Of a DNA stretch of 64,000 nt, positions 26,384 through 35,102 are shown piece by piece. Positions within the stretch are counted from its first letter, which is position 1. Every line of letters starts with the position of its first letter. The DNA comes from an uncultured Alphaproteobacteria bacterium. Lineage in GTDB: Bacteria; Pseudomonadota; Alphaproteobacteria; Caulobacterales; Aquidulcibacteraceae. The notes under the pieces are model-generated. The model was not told the origin of the DNA and ran no database searches. It saw only the letters and a list, made by a program, of their open reading frames with translations. The stretch lies in contig CADEEL010000006.1 of assembly GCA_902826335.1 (NCBI GenBank), forward strand, positions 46,216-110,215. Reading direction: 5' to 3'. A program made the translations under genes and the position numbers.

Positions 26384-26590
26384 ATGCCGCGTAACGAAGG
26401 AACATTGGATCGGGCGCTGAGGATCATTGTGGGCTTGGCGCTGCTCTCGTTGGTTTTCGTGGGGCCGCATACACTGTGGGGGCTCGTGGGGCTGGTTCCG
26501 TTGCTGACCGGCCTCGTCGGCTTTTGCCCGCTCTACGCGCTGTTCGGATGGCGCACATGCCCGGCCACGCCGCGCACTGATGGCGCCTGA
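26384..26590 (+). CDS. DUF2892 (YgaP-like) small inner-membrane protein
   Basis: The ATG at 26384 has GAGGAGG 5 nt upstream, a near-ideal ribosome binding site. The 68-residue product opens MPRNEGTLDRALRIIVGLAL and has two hydrophobic segments separated by the LVPLLTGLVGFCPLYALFG region. This is the DUF2892 pattern with the conserved GxxPLxTG..G.CPLY motif. In other proteins this domain follows a rhodanese, but no rhodanese is encoded here. Function is unknown. Confidence 0.88.
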   Translation: MPRNEGTLDRALRIIVGLALLSLVFVGPHTLWGLVGLVPLLTGLVGFCPLYALFGWRTCPATPRTDGA

Positions 26591-26628
26591 CTCGCAACCG
26601 CGTGCGGGTTGTGCGCGTATGAGCGCAC

Positions 26629-27135
26629 ATGATCTCGACTTCGAATGTTTCGCGCCGCGCGCTGCTGATGGCGGCTACGGCGGTTCTGGCGGGGTGCTCC
26701 GTCGCGGCGCAGCCAGCGCGCCCGGGGGAAGCTGCTTTCGACGGCTCGCCCTGGCGGCGTCTTAGCGAAGCTGAGTGGCGCACGCGCCTCAGCGAGCCGG
26801 CTTATCGCGTCCTGCGCCAGCACGGCACGGAGCGAGCAGGCACGAGCCAGCTCAATGACGAACATCGCCGTGGGACGTTTGTGTGCGCGGGGTGCGGGCT
26901 GGAGCTCTTCCGTTCGGAGTGGAAATACGAATCTGGCACGGGCTGGCCGAGCTTTTCACGCGTGATCGCCGCGCATATCGGCACGCGCGTAGACCGCTCC
27001 TTCCTGATGGAGCGCACGGAATATCATTGCGCGCGCTGCCTCGGCCATCAGGGGCACGTGTTTCCCGATGGGCCGGCGCCGACGGGGCTGCGCTATTGCA
27101 ACAATGGCGTCGCGCTGCGGTTCGTGCCTGCCTGA
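26629..27135 (+). CDS. msrB: Exported peptide methionine-(R)-S-oxide reductase
   Basis: MsrB reduces the R-epimer of methionine sulfoxide in oxidised proteins. The 168-residue protein has a twin-arginine-like signal (VSRRALLMAATAVLAGC) whose lipobox LAGC suggests a lipoprotein. The MsrB domain has both zinc CXXC pairs (CAGC and CARC), SGTGWPSFSR and the catalytic cysteine near residue 157 in RYCNNGVALRF. Export implies repair of envelope proteins. It lies 38 nt after the DUF2892 gene, so co-transcription is possible but not shown. Confidence 0.93.
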   Translation: MISTSNVSRRALLMAATAVLAGCSVAAQPARPGEAAFDGSPWRRLSEAEWRTRLSEPAYRVLRQHGTERAGTSQLNDEHRRGTFVCAGCGLELFRSEWKYESGTGWPSFSRVIAAHIGTRVDRSFLMERTEYHCARCLGHQGHVFPDGPAPTGLRYCNNGVALRFVPA

Positions 27136-27191
27136 AGCGCGTTCGTCGATAAGGGCTGCACAGCGCGCCGCCGCGTGGGCATGCAAGGCGC

Positions 27192-28352
27192 ATGAAACAT
27201 ATCTTTCCGGCGCTCGCCCTGGTTCTGTGTGGCTGCGCATCGGCGCCGCAAGCGCAACCGGCGCCGCCCGCGCAGCTCAGTGTTGCGTATCCGCCTGATC
27301 TGATCGTCAGCGCCGGGGACCAATATCTCTACGAAGCCGAACGCATCGACCCGCGCGTCACCGTGCTCGCCTCGCCCGAGCCGTTCCATGTGCAGCCGCT
27401 CGGCAATGTTACGATCATCGAGCAGCGCGAGGGGTTTGTGCTGGTCGATAGCGGCGGCTCGCCGCCGGCGGCCGAACGGATCGCGGCGTTCGTGCGCGCG
27501 ATCGATCCAAATAAGCCGGTGACGGCCATCATCCTCACGCACTGGCACGGCGATCACGTGCTTGGCTTGCGCACGCTTTTAGCCGCGTGGCCCCAGGCGC
27601 GGACGATTTCAACCGGGCCGACGCGGGATAACCTGTTGAGCCCGCGCACAGCGCGCTTCATGCCGACCGAGGACGCCGCCAACAATGCGGCGCTGCAGGC
27701 CGATCTCGCCGGCGGCGTCGCATTTTTGAACGGGCGCGCCCAGGAAGAACGCCTCAGCGCGCGCGAGCGTGAAGGCTATGCGCAGGCGGGGCGGGAATTG
27801 GCGCAACATGCGCGCGATCATCTTCACGCCGCGCGGATCGCGCCCGCTGAAGTCTTCACCGATCGCCTCTTGCTTGACGATGCGGACGCGCCCGTTGAGG
27901 TGCGCTTTCTTGGCCGCGCCAATACGGATGGAGACGCCGTCGTGTGGCTGCCCCGTCAGCGAATATTGATCGCAGGCGATACGGTGGTCTCGCCCATTCC
28001 CTACGGTTTTGGCTCATTTCCTGGCGAGTGGATCGGCGTGCTGACCGCAATGCGCGCGATGGATTTCGCCGTGCTTGTGCCCGGCCATGGCGCGCCGATG
28101 CGTGATCGCGTTTACCTCGATCGCCTCGTTGCGCTGCTGACTGATGTGCGGGGCCAGGTCAGCACATTTGCGGCGCGCGGCGTCCCGCTCACCGAGGCGC
28201 AGACACAGGTGAATCTCTCCGCGCATGCGGAGCTGTTCGCGGCGGGCGATCCTTGGCGGCGGCGCTGGTTCACGCCCTATTGGGCCGAGCCCATCATCGC
28301 CAGCGCCTATCGTGAGGCGCGCGGGGAGCCGATCGTCCAAGGCGAAAGCTGA
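27192..28352 (+). CDS. Metallo-beta-lactamase-fold lipoprotein hydrolase
   Basis: The signal peptide ends in the lipobox LCGCAS, so the 386-residue product is probably a lipoprotein. The zinc motif HWHGDH is at residues 117-122. The other ligands fit AGDTVVS and the PGHGAPM histidine. The C-terminal helical region has TQVNLSAHAELFAAGDPW. The fold covers beta-lactamases, lactonases and glyoxalase II-like enzymes. Position in the subclass B3/quorum-lactonase-like group cannot be fixed by eye, so a true beta-lactamase role should not be assumed. Confidence 0.85.
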   Translation: MKHIFPALALVLCGCASAPQAQPAPPAQLSVAYPPDLIVSAGDQYLYEAERIDPRVTVLASPEPFHVQPLGNVTIIEQREGFVLVDSGGSPPAAERIAAFVRAIDPNKPVTAIILTHWHGDHVLGLRTLLAAWPQARTISTGPTRDNLLSPRTARFMPTEDAANNAALQADLAGGVAFLNGRAQEERLSAREREGYAQAGRELAQHARDHLHAARIAPAEVFTDRLLLDDADAPVEVRFLGRANTDGDAVVWLPRQRILIAGDTVVSPIPYGFGSFPGEWIGVLTAMRAMDFAVLVPGHGAPMRDRVYLDRLVALLTDVRGQVSTFAARGVPLTEAQTQVNLSAHAELFAAGDPWRRRWFTPYWAEPIIASAYREARGEPIVQGES

Positions 28353-28412
28353 GCCGCGCCCACATTTCGCCACGAAAGAAGCGCGCCATAACGCTCCGCC
28401 AGGGAGGATGCC

Positions 28413-28970
28413 ATGCGCGCGGTGCTGATTGCGTTTACACTCGTCTTGTCGAGTGCGTCTCCATCCACCGCCCAGCCGGTGGGCGACGGCGCGGATCAAA
28501 CCGTGCAGCGCATGGAGGCGAACATGGCCGCCGCCCGCGTGCAGGCCGCGCGCCCCGGTGATGACGCACTGAGCTGCGATCAAATCGAGGCGGAGATGGC
28601 CGCCACGATGAACGATCCGCAGGTGCAGGGCGCGATCGCCGCCAATGGCGCGGCGGCGCAGGCGATGCAGGCGCAGGCGGGCGATGCCCAGCGCCAAGCC
28701 ATGGGCATGATGGGCGCCGGCGTCGCGGGATCGATCATTGGTTCGTTCGTGCCGGGATTTGGCTACGCGCAGCAGGCGATGATGATGGCGCAGAACGCGG
28801 GCATGCGCGCGCGGGCGCAACAACATCAAGACCAAATCATGGGGATGGGCGCCAACATGGACGCGATCATGCCGCAATTGATGCGCGGCGAACGCCTCTA
28901 TCAGATGGCGGAGGCGCGCCAATGCCCATTCGTTCAGAACATGTCTTCGCCAAACGCCGCGCCTGAATAA
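28413..28970 (+). CDS. Secreted Ala/Met/Gln-rich protein, unknown function
   Basis: This 185-residue product starts with a signal peptide (MRAVLIAFTLVLSSASPSTA). It continues with a region rich in Ala, Gln and Met. A glycine-zipper-like hydrophobic segment MMGAGVAGSIIGSFVPGFGY occurs near residues 105-124. A Cys lies near the end (ARQCPFVQN). I recognise no family. An envelope location is inferred from the signal peptide. GGAGG before the ATG supports the start. Confidence 0.7.
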   Translation: MRAVLIAFTLVLSSASPSTAQPVGDGADQTVQRMEANMAAARVQAARPGDDALSCDQIEAEMAATMNDPQVQGAIAANGAAAQAMQAQAGDAQRQAMGMMGAGVAGSIIGSFVPGFGYAQQAMMMAQNAGMRARAQQHQDQIMGMGANMDAIMPQLMRGERLYQMAEARQCPFVQNMSSPNAAPE

Positions 28971-28972
28971 TC

Positions 28973-29021
28973 AGAGCGGTTCCCGAAAAGTGTTACGCGG
29001 TTTTCGGATGAGAACCGCTCT
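28973..29021. repeat. Palindromic element (AGAGC type)
   Basis: AGAGCGGTT and AACCGCTCT form perfect outer arms with CCGAAAA/TTTTCGG inside. This is the same design as the elements at 7912 and 54224 and resembles a dispersed palindrome family that is common in Alphaproteobacteria. It follows the preceding gene by three bases and could also help stop transcription. Confidence 0.8.
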
Positions 29022-29034
29022 AACTTAATGTATA

Positions 29035-29083
29035 GACCCATTATATCCCGCTTCGTTTCATTCAGACGAAGCGGGAGCGGGTC
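29035..29083. terminator. Bidirectional hairpin between convergent genes
   Basis: CCCGCTTCGT (29047-29056) pairs with ACGAAGCGGG (29066-29075), a 10-bp stem, flanked by GACCC/GGGTC (29035-29039, 29079-29083). It lies at the stop codon of the TauD-like gene and downstream of the plus-strand gene. It could end both transcripts, although the T-runs beside the stem are short. Confidence 0.6.
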
Positions 29084-29937
29084 TAGGCTGCCGCCACGGC
29101 GAGCGGCTCATCGATCGTGGTGCGCCAGAGTTCGCGCCGGAAGCCTTCATAGCCGCCGGTGGCCTTGTGCGTGACGCAGCGATTGTCCCACAGCGTCGCC
29201 ATGCCCGGCGCCCAGCTGTGGCGGTAGACGAACTCATCCCGCTGCTGATGCTGAAAGAGCTCCAGGAGCAGCGCCCACGCCTCATCGTGTGGAATGCCCT
29301 CGATGCTCTGCGTATAACCCATATTGACGAACAGCGCCTTGCGCCCCGTCTCCGCATGCGTGCGCACGATCGGGTGCGCCTGTGTGGCCAACGCATCATC
29401 GGAGGGGCGGATGGTCATGGAGCGGCCCTTGTCGCGTTCGCCGTAGAGGCCCTCTTTGCTATAACCGCGCGCGGCCGAATGCACGCCTCTGAGCGGCGCG
29501 ATCCGCGCCTTCGTCGCTTCGGGCAAGGCTTCATAGGCGCCGTATTGATCGGCGAAGAGCGTGTCGCCGCCTTGGGGCGGGATCTCGACGCCGTAGAGCA
29601 GCGTGCCGGCCGGCGGCGTGGCGCGAAAGCTCCAATCGCTGTGCCAGACTTCCGCGAAGAGCGGCGTCGTCTCGTTGGCTTCTCGCTTCACGGCGATGAC
29701 ATGGGGATGGCCGGGAATGGGCGCGATGAACGGGTCTTCACCAAATGGGCCGAAGGCGCGTGAGACACGCTCAAGGTCCGCGATAGTGAGGGCCTGATCA
29801 GGGAAGTATATAACCTGATGCGCGAGCCAGGCCGCGCGAATGGCGGCGGTGTCATCGCCCGCCAAGGGCCGCGCCAGATCAACGCCGCGGATCGCCGCGC
29901 CGAGCGCTTGCCCGCTCCGGGTTATTTGAATGGCCAT
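29083..29937 (-). CDS. TauD/TfdA-family 2-oxoglutarate dioxygenase
   Basis: The enzyme is a Fe(II)/2-oxoglutarate-dependent dioxygenase of 284 residues. The iron triad is His99-X-Asp101 (WHSD) and His257 (VTHKATGG), with Arg272 near the end for 2-oxoglutarate. The numbering is almost the same as E. coli TauD (99, 101, 255, 270). The residues reported to hold taurine there (His70, Asn95) appear replaced here by Phe and Ala. Taurine is therefore unlikely and the substrate is open. No ssu or tau transporter genes adjoin it. It is divergent from DAHP synthase. Confidence 0.88.
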   Translation of the reverse strand: MAIQITRSGQALGAAIRGVDLARPLAGDDTAAIRAAWLAHQVIYFPDQALTIADLERVSRAFGPFGEDPFIAPIPGHPHVIAVKREANETTPLFAEVWHSDWSFRATPPAGTLLYGVEIPPQGGDTLFADQYGAYEALPEATKARIAPLRGVHSAARGYSKEGLYGERDKGRSMTIRPSDDALATQAHPIVRTHAETGRKALFVNMGYTQSIEGIPHDEAWALLLELFQHQQRDEFVYRHSWAPGMATLWDNRCVTHKATGGYEGFRRELWRTTIDEPLAVAAA

Positions 29938-30012
29938 GGCGCGCCTCCCGCGTCATTGTGGCGCCGCAGCCCCGTGCTTTCCAAGAGGCTGTGCTTCGCG
30001 ATATTGAGCGTC

Positions 30013-31392
30013 ATGCAGCAAAAATGGTCCCCGTCGGGGTGGAGAACCCGCCCCGCCAAGCACATTCCTTCCGACTACCCGGATTCCGCGCACCTTGAGC
30101 GGACGGAAGAGACGCTGCGCACCTATCCCCCGCTCGTCTTCGCTGGCGAAGCGCGCAACCTGCAGGCCCGGCTGGCCGACGTCGCGGCCGGCAAAGCGTT
30201 TCTGCTCCAGGGCGGCGATTGCGCGGAGAGCTTCAAGGAGTTTCATCCGAACAACATCAGAGACACGTTTCGCGCGCTGATGCAGATGTCTGTCGTGCTG
30301 ACCTTCGCGGGCGCCAAGCCCGTAGTGAAGGTCGCGCGCATGGCGGGCCAGTTCGCCAAGCCACGGAGCGAGGCGACCGAGACGAAGGAGGGCGTCACGC
30401 TTCCCTCCTATCGGGGCGACAACATCAACGGCATGGATTTCACGCCGGAGGCGCGCACGCCTGATCCGGAACGGCTGCTCAAAGCCTATGGCCAATCGGC
30501 CGCAACGCTCAACCTCATCCGCGCCTTCGCGCAGGGCGGCTATGGCGATCTGCACAACGTGCATCGCTGGACGCTGGGATTCGTGGCCGATAGCCCGCAA
30601 GGCAAGCGCTACCGCGAGCTGGCCGATCGGATCAGCGAGGCGCTCGACTTCATGGCGGCGTGCGGCATAACGCCGGAATCGACGCCGCAGATGCGCCAAG
30701 TCGATGTGTACACGTCTCACGAGGCGCTGCTGCTGGGTTTCGAGGAGGCGATGACGCGCATCGATTCCACCAGCGGCGATTGGTACGATACGAGCGCGCA
30801 TTTTCTCTGGATCGGGGATCGCACCCGCGCGCTCGATGGCGCGCATGTCGAGTTCGCGCGCGGCGTGAAAAACCCGATCGGCATGAAGTGCGGGCCGAGC
30901 CTGGAGGCCGATGATCTCCTGCGGCTCATCGATGCGCTCAATCCGGCGAATGAGCCTGGGCGGCTCACTTTGATCGCGCGCTTCGGCGCCGAGAAGGCCG
31001 CCGCCGGGTTGCCAAAGCTTGTTCGCGCAGTGATGCGTGAGGGGCGCAATGTGGTGTGGTCGTGCGATCCCATGCATGGCAACACGTTGAAGACCGCTTC
31101 CGGCTATAAGACGCGGCCGTTTGACCGCATCCTCTCCGAGGTTGAGACCTTCATGGGCGCCTTACCGGCGGAGGGCGCCTATCCGGGCGGCGTGCATGTG
31201 GAGATGACGGGCGCGCAAGTCACCGAATGCCTGGGCGGCGCGGCCGAGATCACCGAGGACACGCTCTCGGATCGCTACCACACGCATTGCGATCCGCGTC
31301 TCAATGGCCAGCAGGCGCTCGATCTCGCCTTCCTGATCGCGGAACGCCTGCGCGGCGTGCGAGAAAACGGCCGCCGTGCGGCGAACGCCTAA
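30013..31392 (+). CDS. Class II 3-deoxy-7-phosphoheptulonate synthase
   Basis: This enzyme joins phosphoenolpyruvate and erythrose 4-phosphate in the first step of the shikimate pathway. The start at 30013 ([17 protein letters not shown]) matches the plant/actinobacterial class II N-terminus; the upstream open frame runs back over the TauD promoter. It has 459 residues. Signatures include [14 protein letters not shown], the metal- and substrate-binding [21 protein letters not shown] and GGVHVEMTG. It is the AroA-II type, unrelated to E. coli AroF/G/H. A hairpin follows the stop. Confidence 0.95.
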   Translation: MQQKWSPSGWRTRPAKHIPSDYPDSAHLERTEETLRTYPPLVFAGEARNLQARLADVAAGKAFLLQGGDCAESFKEFHPNNIRDTFRALMQMSVVLTFAGAKPVVKVARMAGQFAKPRSEATETKEGVTLPSYRGDNINGMDFTPEARTPDPERLLKAYGQSAATLNLIRAFAQGGYGDLHNVHRWTLGFVADSPQGKRYRELADRISEALDFMAACGITPESTPQMRQVDVYTSHEALLLGFEEAMTRIDSTSGDWYDTSAHFLWIGDRTRALDGAHVEFARGVKNPIGMKCGPSLEADDLLRLIDALNPANEPGRLTLIARFGAEKAAAGLPKLVRAVMREGRNVVWSCDPMHGNTLKTASGYKTRPFDRILSEVETFMGALPAEGAYPGGVHVEMTGAQVTECLGGAAEITEDTLSDRYHTHCDPRLNGQQALDLAFLIAERLRGVRENGRRAANA

Positions 31393-31399
31393 CGAATAC

Positions 31400-31424
31400 G
31401 GCCCGCGCCTTGGGAGCGCGGGCC
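31400..31424. terminator. GC hairpin after DAHP synthase
   Basis: GGCCCGCGC (31400-31408) pairs perfectly with GCGCGGGCC (31416-31424) over a 7-nt loop. It lies between two convergent genes 54 bp apart. No long T-run follows, so intrinsic termination is probable but not certain. Confidence 0.6.
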
Positions 31425-31446
31425 GCTTCGTCGCAACTAAATCCGA

Positions 31447-31932
31447 TCAGCGCGGATCATAGCCGCGATCGTCGTGTCGGTCCTGGCCGCGATGATCGTC
31501 GTGCCCATAACCGCGCTCGCCGCGATAGCCGTCGAAGTCACGGTCGAACGCCCCGGCGCGCCGCCCATCGCCATCGAACAGAGCCTGGCGCAATTCGAAC
31601 CGCAGATTCTGGATGCGCGTGTCGAGATCGCGCATTTCCCAGCGATTGAAGCCGCGCGTGTTCAGATATTGCGTGCGCAAGAATTGTGTTTCACGCAATT
31701 GCCCGAACAGGCGGCGCGCCTCCCAGCGGTTCAGTGCGCCCGATTGCGCGCCCTCGCGCATGCGAAACTGTAGGCGCTCCAGTTGGCGTGCGCTTTGCTG
31801 CGCATATGAATAGGAATAGGAATAGCCGGGCGGGCCTTCGAAATGGCGGTTCGCGGCATAGTCCTGGGCGCCGGCTGGCGCCGCGATGGCGAGCGCCGCG
31901 AGCGCGGCAGCGGAAGCCAACAAGCGTTTCAT
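31447..31932 (-). CDS. Secreted Arg/Asp/Gly-rich protein, unknown function
   Basis: GGAGGAG is 8 nt from the ATG at 31932, so I prefer it to the ATG at 31938 only 2 nt away. The 161-residue product has a signal peptide (MKRLLASAAALAALAIAAPA). A helical middle region follows with two related segments, NRWEARRLFGQLRE and NRWEMRDLDTRIQN. It ends in a His/Asp/Arg-rich low-complexity tail (HDDHRGQDRHDDRGYD). The tail could bind metal, but this is speculation. I recognise no named family; similar short exported proteins occur in Caulobacterales and Sphingomonadales. Confidence 0.72.
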   Translation of the reverse strand: MKRLLASAAALAALAIAAPAGAQDYAANRHFEGPPGYSYSYSYAQQSARQLERLQFRMREGAQSGALNRWEARRLFGQLRETQFLRTQYLNTRGFNRWEMRDLDTRIQNLRFELRQALFDGDGRRAGAFDRDFDGYRGERGYGHDDHRGQDRHDDRGYDPR

Positions 31933-32054
31933 GTTCATAACTCCTCCAAGCGCGATCCAGAAGCGGTGCGCGAGGGAGAGAAGAGCATGTCGCCGATGAG
32001 CCGAAGCTGAAGGCGGCTGTTGCTTGGGATTCAGGTTGGAAATTCGCCGCCCCG

Positions 32055-33473
32055 CTACAGCGGTAGAACAATTTGGAAGTGCGCACCCCTAGGCGAGTCG
32101 ACAATCGCCACATCGCCGCCATGCGCGCGGGCGATCGCACGCGCCGCCGGCAGGCCGAGCCCGGCGCCGCCCGCCTCGGCATTCAGCCGCACAAAGGGTT
32201 TGAACACGTTTTCGCGTTCCGCAGCGGGGATGCCGGGGCCGTCATCCACGATGTCGATGATCGCGCCTGCGCTGCTGTCGCGGAGCGACACGCGCGCGCC
32301 GGCGCCATAGCGCACAGCGTTGTCGATGAGGTTGGAGAACAGCCTTGTCAGCCCAAGCATTTGGCCCGACATCACAAGGCGCTCCGCGCCCTCATAGGAG
32401 ACGCGCTCACCCGCCGCCTCGCGATCATCGACAAGGCTTTGCAGCAACGCCGCGAGGTCAAGCCGGACCCGCGCTTCCTCCGCTGGATCATCGCGCGCGA
32501 AGGCGATGAAGGAGCTTATCAGCGCTTCAATATTGCCTATCTCCCTGGCCATGCGCTCGCGCAGCGCGGGCTCTGTGTTCTCCGCCGCGAGCCGCAAACG
32601 CATGAGTGGCGTGCGCATATCGTGCGCGACGGTGGCGAGCGTGCGGGTGCGATCGGTGATGAGCGCGCGCAGGCGCGCCTGCATCGCGTTCACGGCTTGC
32701 GCGGCCGCGTGCAGTTCGCGCGGGCCGGCGGGGCGCACGGATTCGCTGGCGGGATCGAGGCCCACACTCTGCACCGCGCGCGCGAAGGATTGAATTGGCG
32801 CGGCGAGGCGGTGCGCAAACACAAGCGCAAGGCACGAAAGCAGGGCCAGGGTTGCGCCTAGAATAAGCGCGGCGCGGCTGAGCCAGCCCAGCGTATCTCT
32901 ATCAGCGCCTTGGCGCATGATGAGCCAGCGCCCCTCCGGCAGACGCGCGCCGATCTCAAAGCCGGCAAGGAGCATTACGCCGCCTGGCGGCGGCGCAAAC
33001 AGCGGCGGCGGCGGCGCGCGGTTGGCGGGCGGCGGTGGCGGCGGCCCATGCAATCGCACGTGTAATTCATGCATTTCCCGCATTCGCCCGTGCGCTTCGA
33101 TGTCGCGAACGCGATAGAACACGACGTCACGGCGCGCCGTTTCCGTCACCGCAACCATGACGGCGTCCGGATCGACGGAGAGCCGTTGAGCGACCTGCCC
33201 CCGCACGATGCGCGCTGGGGGATTGTCCAAAGCGCGCGGCGGCTGCGCCGTGATGCGCCAATGCAAGGTGTTGTCGGTCGGTGCGCGCCCGGTCTCACGC
33301 GCTTGCGCATAGCCGCGCGCGAACGCCGCCACCAAATGGTCCGCGCGCATGAGATTGGGCGGTCGCGGCGGCAACCAGGTCAGGATCGCCAGCATGACCA
33401 CGAACGCGGAAACGAATGTCAGCGCCACGAGCAGGGCGAGATGCGCCGCGATTGGAAGGCCCCGCCCGCTCAT
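32055..33473 (-). CDS. Membrane sensor histidine kinase
   Basis: The 472-residue kinase has an N-terminal membrane helix (LLVALTFVSAFVVMLAIL) and a periplasmic domain of ~150 residues containing Pro-rich runs (PPPPPANRAPPPPLFAPPPG). A second helix and HAMP domain follow. The HisKA box is ATVAHDMRTPLMRL with His284. HATPase motifs are LFSNLIDNAVRYG, DIVDDGPGIP and GLGLPAARAIARAHGG. It shares one base with the response regulator stop (TAATG), so the pair is translationally coupled. The signal is unknown. Confidence 0.93.
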   Translation of the reverse strand: MSGRGLPIAAHLALLVALTFVSAFVVMLAILTWLPPRPPNLMRADHLVAAFARGYAQARETGRAPTDNTLHWRITAQPPRALDNPPARIVRGQVAQRLSVDPDAVMVAVTETARRDVVFYRVRDIEAHGRMREMHELHVRLHGPPPPPPANRAPPPPLFAPPPGGVMLLAGFEIGARLPEGRWLIMRQGADRDTLGWLSRAALILGATLALLSCLALVFAHRLAAPIQSFARAVQSVGLDPASESVRPAGPRELHAAAQAVNAMQARLRALITDRTRTLATVAHDMRTPLMRLRLAAENTEPALRERMAREIGNIEALISSFIAFARDDPAEEARVRLDLAALLQSLVDDREAAGERVSYEGAERLVMSGQMLGLTRLFSNLIDNAVRYGAGARVSLRDSSAGAIIDIVDDGPGIPAAERENVFKPFVRLNAEAGGAGLGLPAARAIARAHGGDVAIVDSPRGAHFQIVLPL

Positions 33474-34192
33474 TACGCGGCGCCGGGCTTGGCGGTGAAG
33501 AGATAGCCCTCGCCGCGAACGGTGCGGATGATGTCGCGCGCGCCGGCCCGCTCCAGCTTGCGCCGCAACCTGCTGATCTGCACGTCGACGGCGCGATCGA
33601 ATATGTCCGCGTCGGCGGAAAACGCGTAATCGAGCAATTGAGCGCGCGTGAGCACACGCTGGGGCCGCTCGACAAACGCGCGCAGCAGACGAAACTCGCC
33701 GGTTGAGAGCGGCAGCGCGACGCCGTCAGGATCTGTCAATTCGTGGCGGCTCAGATTGAAACGAAAACCGGCGAAGCGCACACAATCGCCCAGTGACGGC
33801 GCGTGCGCACGCGTGTGCGCGCGGCGCAGCACCGCACGGGCGCGGGCCACAAGCTCGCGCGGATTGCAGGGCTTCGGCACATAATCGTCGGCGCCGAGTT
33901 CGAGCCCCACGATGCGGTCGGCGTCATCGCACAAGGCCGAGAGCATGATGATTGGCGGCCGGCCGGGGCCCGCGAGGCGCCGGCAGGCCGAGAGGCCGTC
34001 CTCGCCCGGCATCATGAGGTCAAGCACGATAAGGTCGGCGCCGTCCTCGGCGAGTGCGCGCTCCATATCGGCCACGTCACGGGCCGAAGCAGGAGTAAAT
34101 CCCGCCCGCGCGAACACATCGACCAGCCCTTCCCGAATGGCGGCGTCGTCGTCGACGATCAGCACGCGCGGCGCGGGGGCGGGGGTGGTCAT
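33473..34192 (-). CDS. OmpR-family response regulator
   Basis: I take the ATG at 34192 over a TTG one codon upstream. The 239-residue regulator has a receiver domain with acidic pocket IVDDD, phosphoacceptor Asp58 (VLDLMMPGEDG) and Lys in YVPKP. The winged-helix output domain has LSTGEFRLLRAFVERPQRVL and RTVRGEGYLF. It works with the coupled kinase downstream. A 145-bp intergenic region separates it from the divergent EF-hand gene, a natural place for its binding site, but I saw no convincing repeat. Confidence 0.94.
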   Translation of the reverse strand: MTTPAPAPRVLIVDDDAAIREGLVDVFARAGFTPASARDVADMERALAEDGADLIVLDLMMPGEDGLSACRRLAGPGRPPIIMLSALCDDADRIVGLELGADDYVPKPCNPRELVARARAVLRRAHTRAHAPSLGDCVRFAGFRFNLSRHELTDPDGVALPLSTGEFRLLRAFVERPQRVLTRAQLLDYAFSADADIFDRAVDVQISRLRRKLERAGARDIIRTVRGEGYLFTAKPGAA

Positions 34193-34337
34193 CAAGGCTT
34201 GTCTTTGAGCGCGTGCATTGCGGCATTGTTGCAGCCGTGAAACCTAGCGACGCAATCGGTCGCAATCCAGACACCGCGCCGCAGCAGGGAATTCGCGTAC
34301 GCGGCCGCATCATGCGCGCCGAACCAGGGAGTAAACC

Positions 34338-35012
34338 ATGAGACTGGCTTTAGCCGCCGGCGTCGCCATCGCCGCCCTATCCGTCACCGCGGCCGCGCAG
34401 GAGCGGCGCGAGGAACGGGTGATCGTGCATGCAGGCCACGGCGCCGGCCACGCGGCGATGGACGCCGATGAGGACGGCTTCATCACGCGCGCCGAGGCCT
34501 CGGCGGCCGCTGATCGGATGTTCAGCCATATGGATTCCAATCGCGACAATCGCCTGACGCGGGAAGATCATGAGGCGATGGCCGCGCGTCATCGCGCCCA
34601 TGGCGAGGGGCCCGCCGACCCAGCGCACGATCCGAATTGCGATGTGACTGAAACTGAACGCGACGGGCGCATCGAGCGGCGCGTGGAATGCCGGGTCACC
34701 GCCCATGGGGCGGCGGAAGGCAGGCGCGAGATTAGAATCGAACGGCATGAGGGGCGCGGGGAAGGGGGGCCGGACGCGCGGCCTCCGCATCCGCCCGGCC
34801 CGCCGCACGTCATGCACGGGCCGATGTTCATGATGATGGCGCACGAGGAGGCGGACCGGAACGGTGATGAGGCCCTGTCCCAAGAGGAGTTCCGCGCCCA
34901 ACATTTGCGGTTCTTCGATGCGGCGGATGTGAATGGGGATGGCCGTTTGCGCGCGCCGGCCCACCCGCCTCGCCCGGCGACGCCGCAACCGCCCCCGCCA
35001 GCAAGGAGATAG
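34338..35012 (+). CDS. Secreted EF-hand protein
   Basis: The 224-residue protein has a signal peptide (MRLALAAGVAIAALSVTAAA). Two EF-hand loops lie in the N half, DADEDGFITRAE and DSNRDNRLTRED. Two more lie in the C half, DRNGDEALSQEE and the partial DVNGDGRL. The linker is rich in Arg, Glu, Gly, His and Pro with a Cys pair (NCDVTETERDGRIERRVECR). It probably binds calcium in the periplasm. Its position divergent from a two-component system suggests it may be regulated by that system, which is inference. Confidence 0.82.
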   Translation: MRLALAAGVAIAALSVTAAAQERREERVIVHAGHGAGHAAMDADEDGFITRAEASAAADRMFSHMDSNRDNRLTREDHEAMAARHRAHGEGPADPAHDPNCDVTETERDGRIERRVECRVTAHGAAEGRREIRIERHEGRGEGGPDARPPHPPGPPHVMHGPMFMMMAHEEADRNGDEALSQEEFRAQHLRFFDAADVNGDGRLRAPAHPPRPATPQPPPPARR

Positions 35013-35051
35013 TTGTTCGCGCACGCCGCCCTCGTTGGAGGGCGGCGGCGC

Positions 35052-35057
35052 TTGACA
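35052..35057 (+). promoter_or_regulatory. -35 box of the TetR-type regulator
   Basis: TTGACA is a perfect -35 hexamer, 12 bp before the TTGATTGA arm of the operator. No good -10 box is visible; at 17-bp spacing the sequence is GAATGG, inside the operator. Confidence 0.4.
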
Positions 35058-35062
35058 GGGCG

Positions 35063-35095
35063 CCCTTCTTGATTGAATGGTCAATCAAAGAAGGG
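35063..35095. promoter_or_regulatory. TetR-type operator palindrome
   Basis: The core TTGATTGA (35069-35076) and TCAATCAA (35081-35088) are perfect 8-bp arms around ATGG. They extend to CCCTTC and GAAGGG outside with one extra base. This resembles TetR-family operators of the TGANTGA...TCANTCA type. It lies 15 bp before the GTG start of the regulator, where binding would block transcription. Confidence 0.65.
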
Positions 35096-35102
35096 CAGGG
35101 CC

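Noticed and set aside
27192..28352. Call as a beta-lactamase resistance gene
   Set aside because: The HXHXDH motif is shared by many hydrolases; nothing seen specifically supports beta-lactam hydrolysis.
35073..35102. TTG start at 35073 for the TetR-family gene
   Set aside because: It lies inside the operator palindrome and downstream of the -35 box with no ribosome binding site. The GTG at 35103 has AAGGG at 7 nt and matches the family N-terminus.
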